Part shown: positions 5,555 through 5,823 of the stretch, one piece after another
Numbering within the stretch: the stretch's first letter is position 1
Layout: the number at the start of each line of letters is the position of its first letter
From: JAPYTU01 sp036166735
GTDB lineage: Bacteria; Bacteroidota; Bacteroidia; Cytophagales; MED-G16
Direction: 5' to 3'
Length of the DNA stretch: 5,823 nucleotides
Assembly (NCBI GenBank): GCA_036166735.1
Contig: JAYZHG010000133.1
Span: 1-5,823, forward strand
Notes under the pieces: model-generated
What the model was told of the DNA's origin: nothing
The model's input: the letters and a program-made list of their open reading frames with translations, nothing else
Databases searched by the model: none
Made by a program: the position numbers and the translations under genes

Positions 5555-5823
5555 TAAACTAATTGGTTTTACTCTTATAATGTTATTAATAGTAATTTAC
5601 TATTCATATTTTAGTCCAAATGAAACTCCTATAGTAGTAGTAGAAAATGAAAAAGCAGAAGAAATAAGTAATGAAAAAATAATAGTTGAAAATAAAGAAA
5701 AAGAATTAAATCAAAGTTTTAATTCTAATAATAAAGAAGAAATATTAACTATTGAAAATGAAAATTTAATAGTAGACTTTAATTCTAAAGTAGCCAAAAT
5801 ATTAAATGTTTTTTTAAAAAATT
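5544..5823 (+). CDS. yidC: Membrane protein insertase YidC (partial, N-terminal 93 residues)
   Basis: Opens at the ATG at 5544, inside the last codons of pyrG and in another frame, and stays open to the right edge. The product starts MDSNKLIGFTLIMLLIVIYY, with 'MD-x-N-x-x-IG' followed by one membrane segment (about residues 6-22), the standard start of Bacteroidota YidC. Next comes a low-complexity Glu/Lys/Asn linker (about 27-65). Then 'ILTIENENLIVDFNSKVAKILNVFLKN' begins the periplasmic P1 beta-sandwich domain, which in the family reads roughly 'T-x-E-N-x-x-L-x-V-x-F-S-x-x-G-G-x-I'. Here the Gly-Gly is replaced by V-A. The insertase core with its five-helix bundle lies outside the window. 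YidC inserts and folds inner-membrane proteins, alone or with SecYEG. The pyrG-yidC order is a familiar arrangement in flavobacteria and supports the call. Confidence 0.9.
   Translation, partial: MDSNKLIGFTLIMLLIVIYYSYFSPNETPIVVVENEKAEEISNEKIIVENKEKELNQSFNSNNKEEILTIENENLIVDFNSKVAKILNVFLKN

Noticed and set aside
5632..5643. Four TAG units in the yidC linker, as a possible phase-variable repeat
   Set aside because: Only four units of a trinucleotide; slippage would change a flexible linker by whole residues and would not switch the gene off.

Overview
The window looks like chromosomal DNA from a Bacteroidota bacterium, most likely a Flavobacteriia/Flavobacteriales lineage with a small, very AT-rich, tightly packed genome. 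The reasons are: CTP synthase (pyrG) running directly into yidC; a Bacteroidota-type ftsE with no ftsX beside it, just after the SRP RNA gene; signal peptides ending in 'S-x-S-Q', typical of exported Bacteroidota proteins; A-rich leaders instead of Shine-Dalgarno sites; and a promoter-like TAnnTTTG box before pyrG. The standard bacterial code fits throughout (TGA is used as stop in cca, TGG for Trp). No mobile elements, CRISPR arrays, tRNAs or transferred-looking genes were seen; this is core genome.

Layout, left to right. (1) 1-638, minus strand: the N-terminal 212 residues of an outer-membrane beta-barrel protein (PorT-like family) that runs off the left edge. (2) 639-744: a divergent intergenic region with a perfect 16-bp palindrome and a candidate promoter for the RNA gene. 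(3) About 745-840, plus: the small bacterial SRP (4.5S) RNA, whose terminal helix and T-run also form an intrinsic terminator. (4) 849-1743, plus: a 68-aa conserved-looking hypothetical protein starting only 3 nt after the T-run, then ftsE 7 nt further on. (5) 3824-1738, minus: cca (tRNA CCA-adding enzyme) followed, with an ATGA 4-nt overlap, by an exported TPR-like protein; the latter converges on ftsE and their stop codons overlap. (6) 3825-3940: divergent intergenic region with a candidate pyrG promoter. (7) 3941-5823, plus: pyrG and, overlapping it by 11 nt, the first 93 codons of yidC, cut by the right edge.

The genes serve the basic cell economy: SRP RNA and YidC act in membrane protein targeting and insertion, FtsE in the divisome and cell-wall hydrolase control, Cca in tRNA maturation (using CTP and ATP), and PyrG makes CTP. 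No new multi-gene system is evident. The observation most worth following is in the pyrG leader. A C-run at the predicted transcription start is the 5' arm of a perfect 8-bp inverted repeat whose 3' arm lies in pyrG codons 8-10. This suggests, but does not prove, nucleotide-sensitive control of CTP synthase resembling enterobacterial pyrC/pyrD start-site switching.
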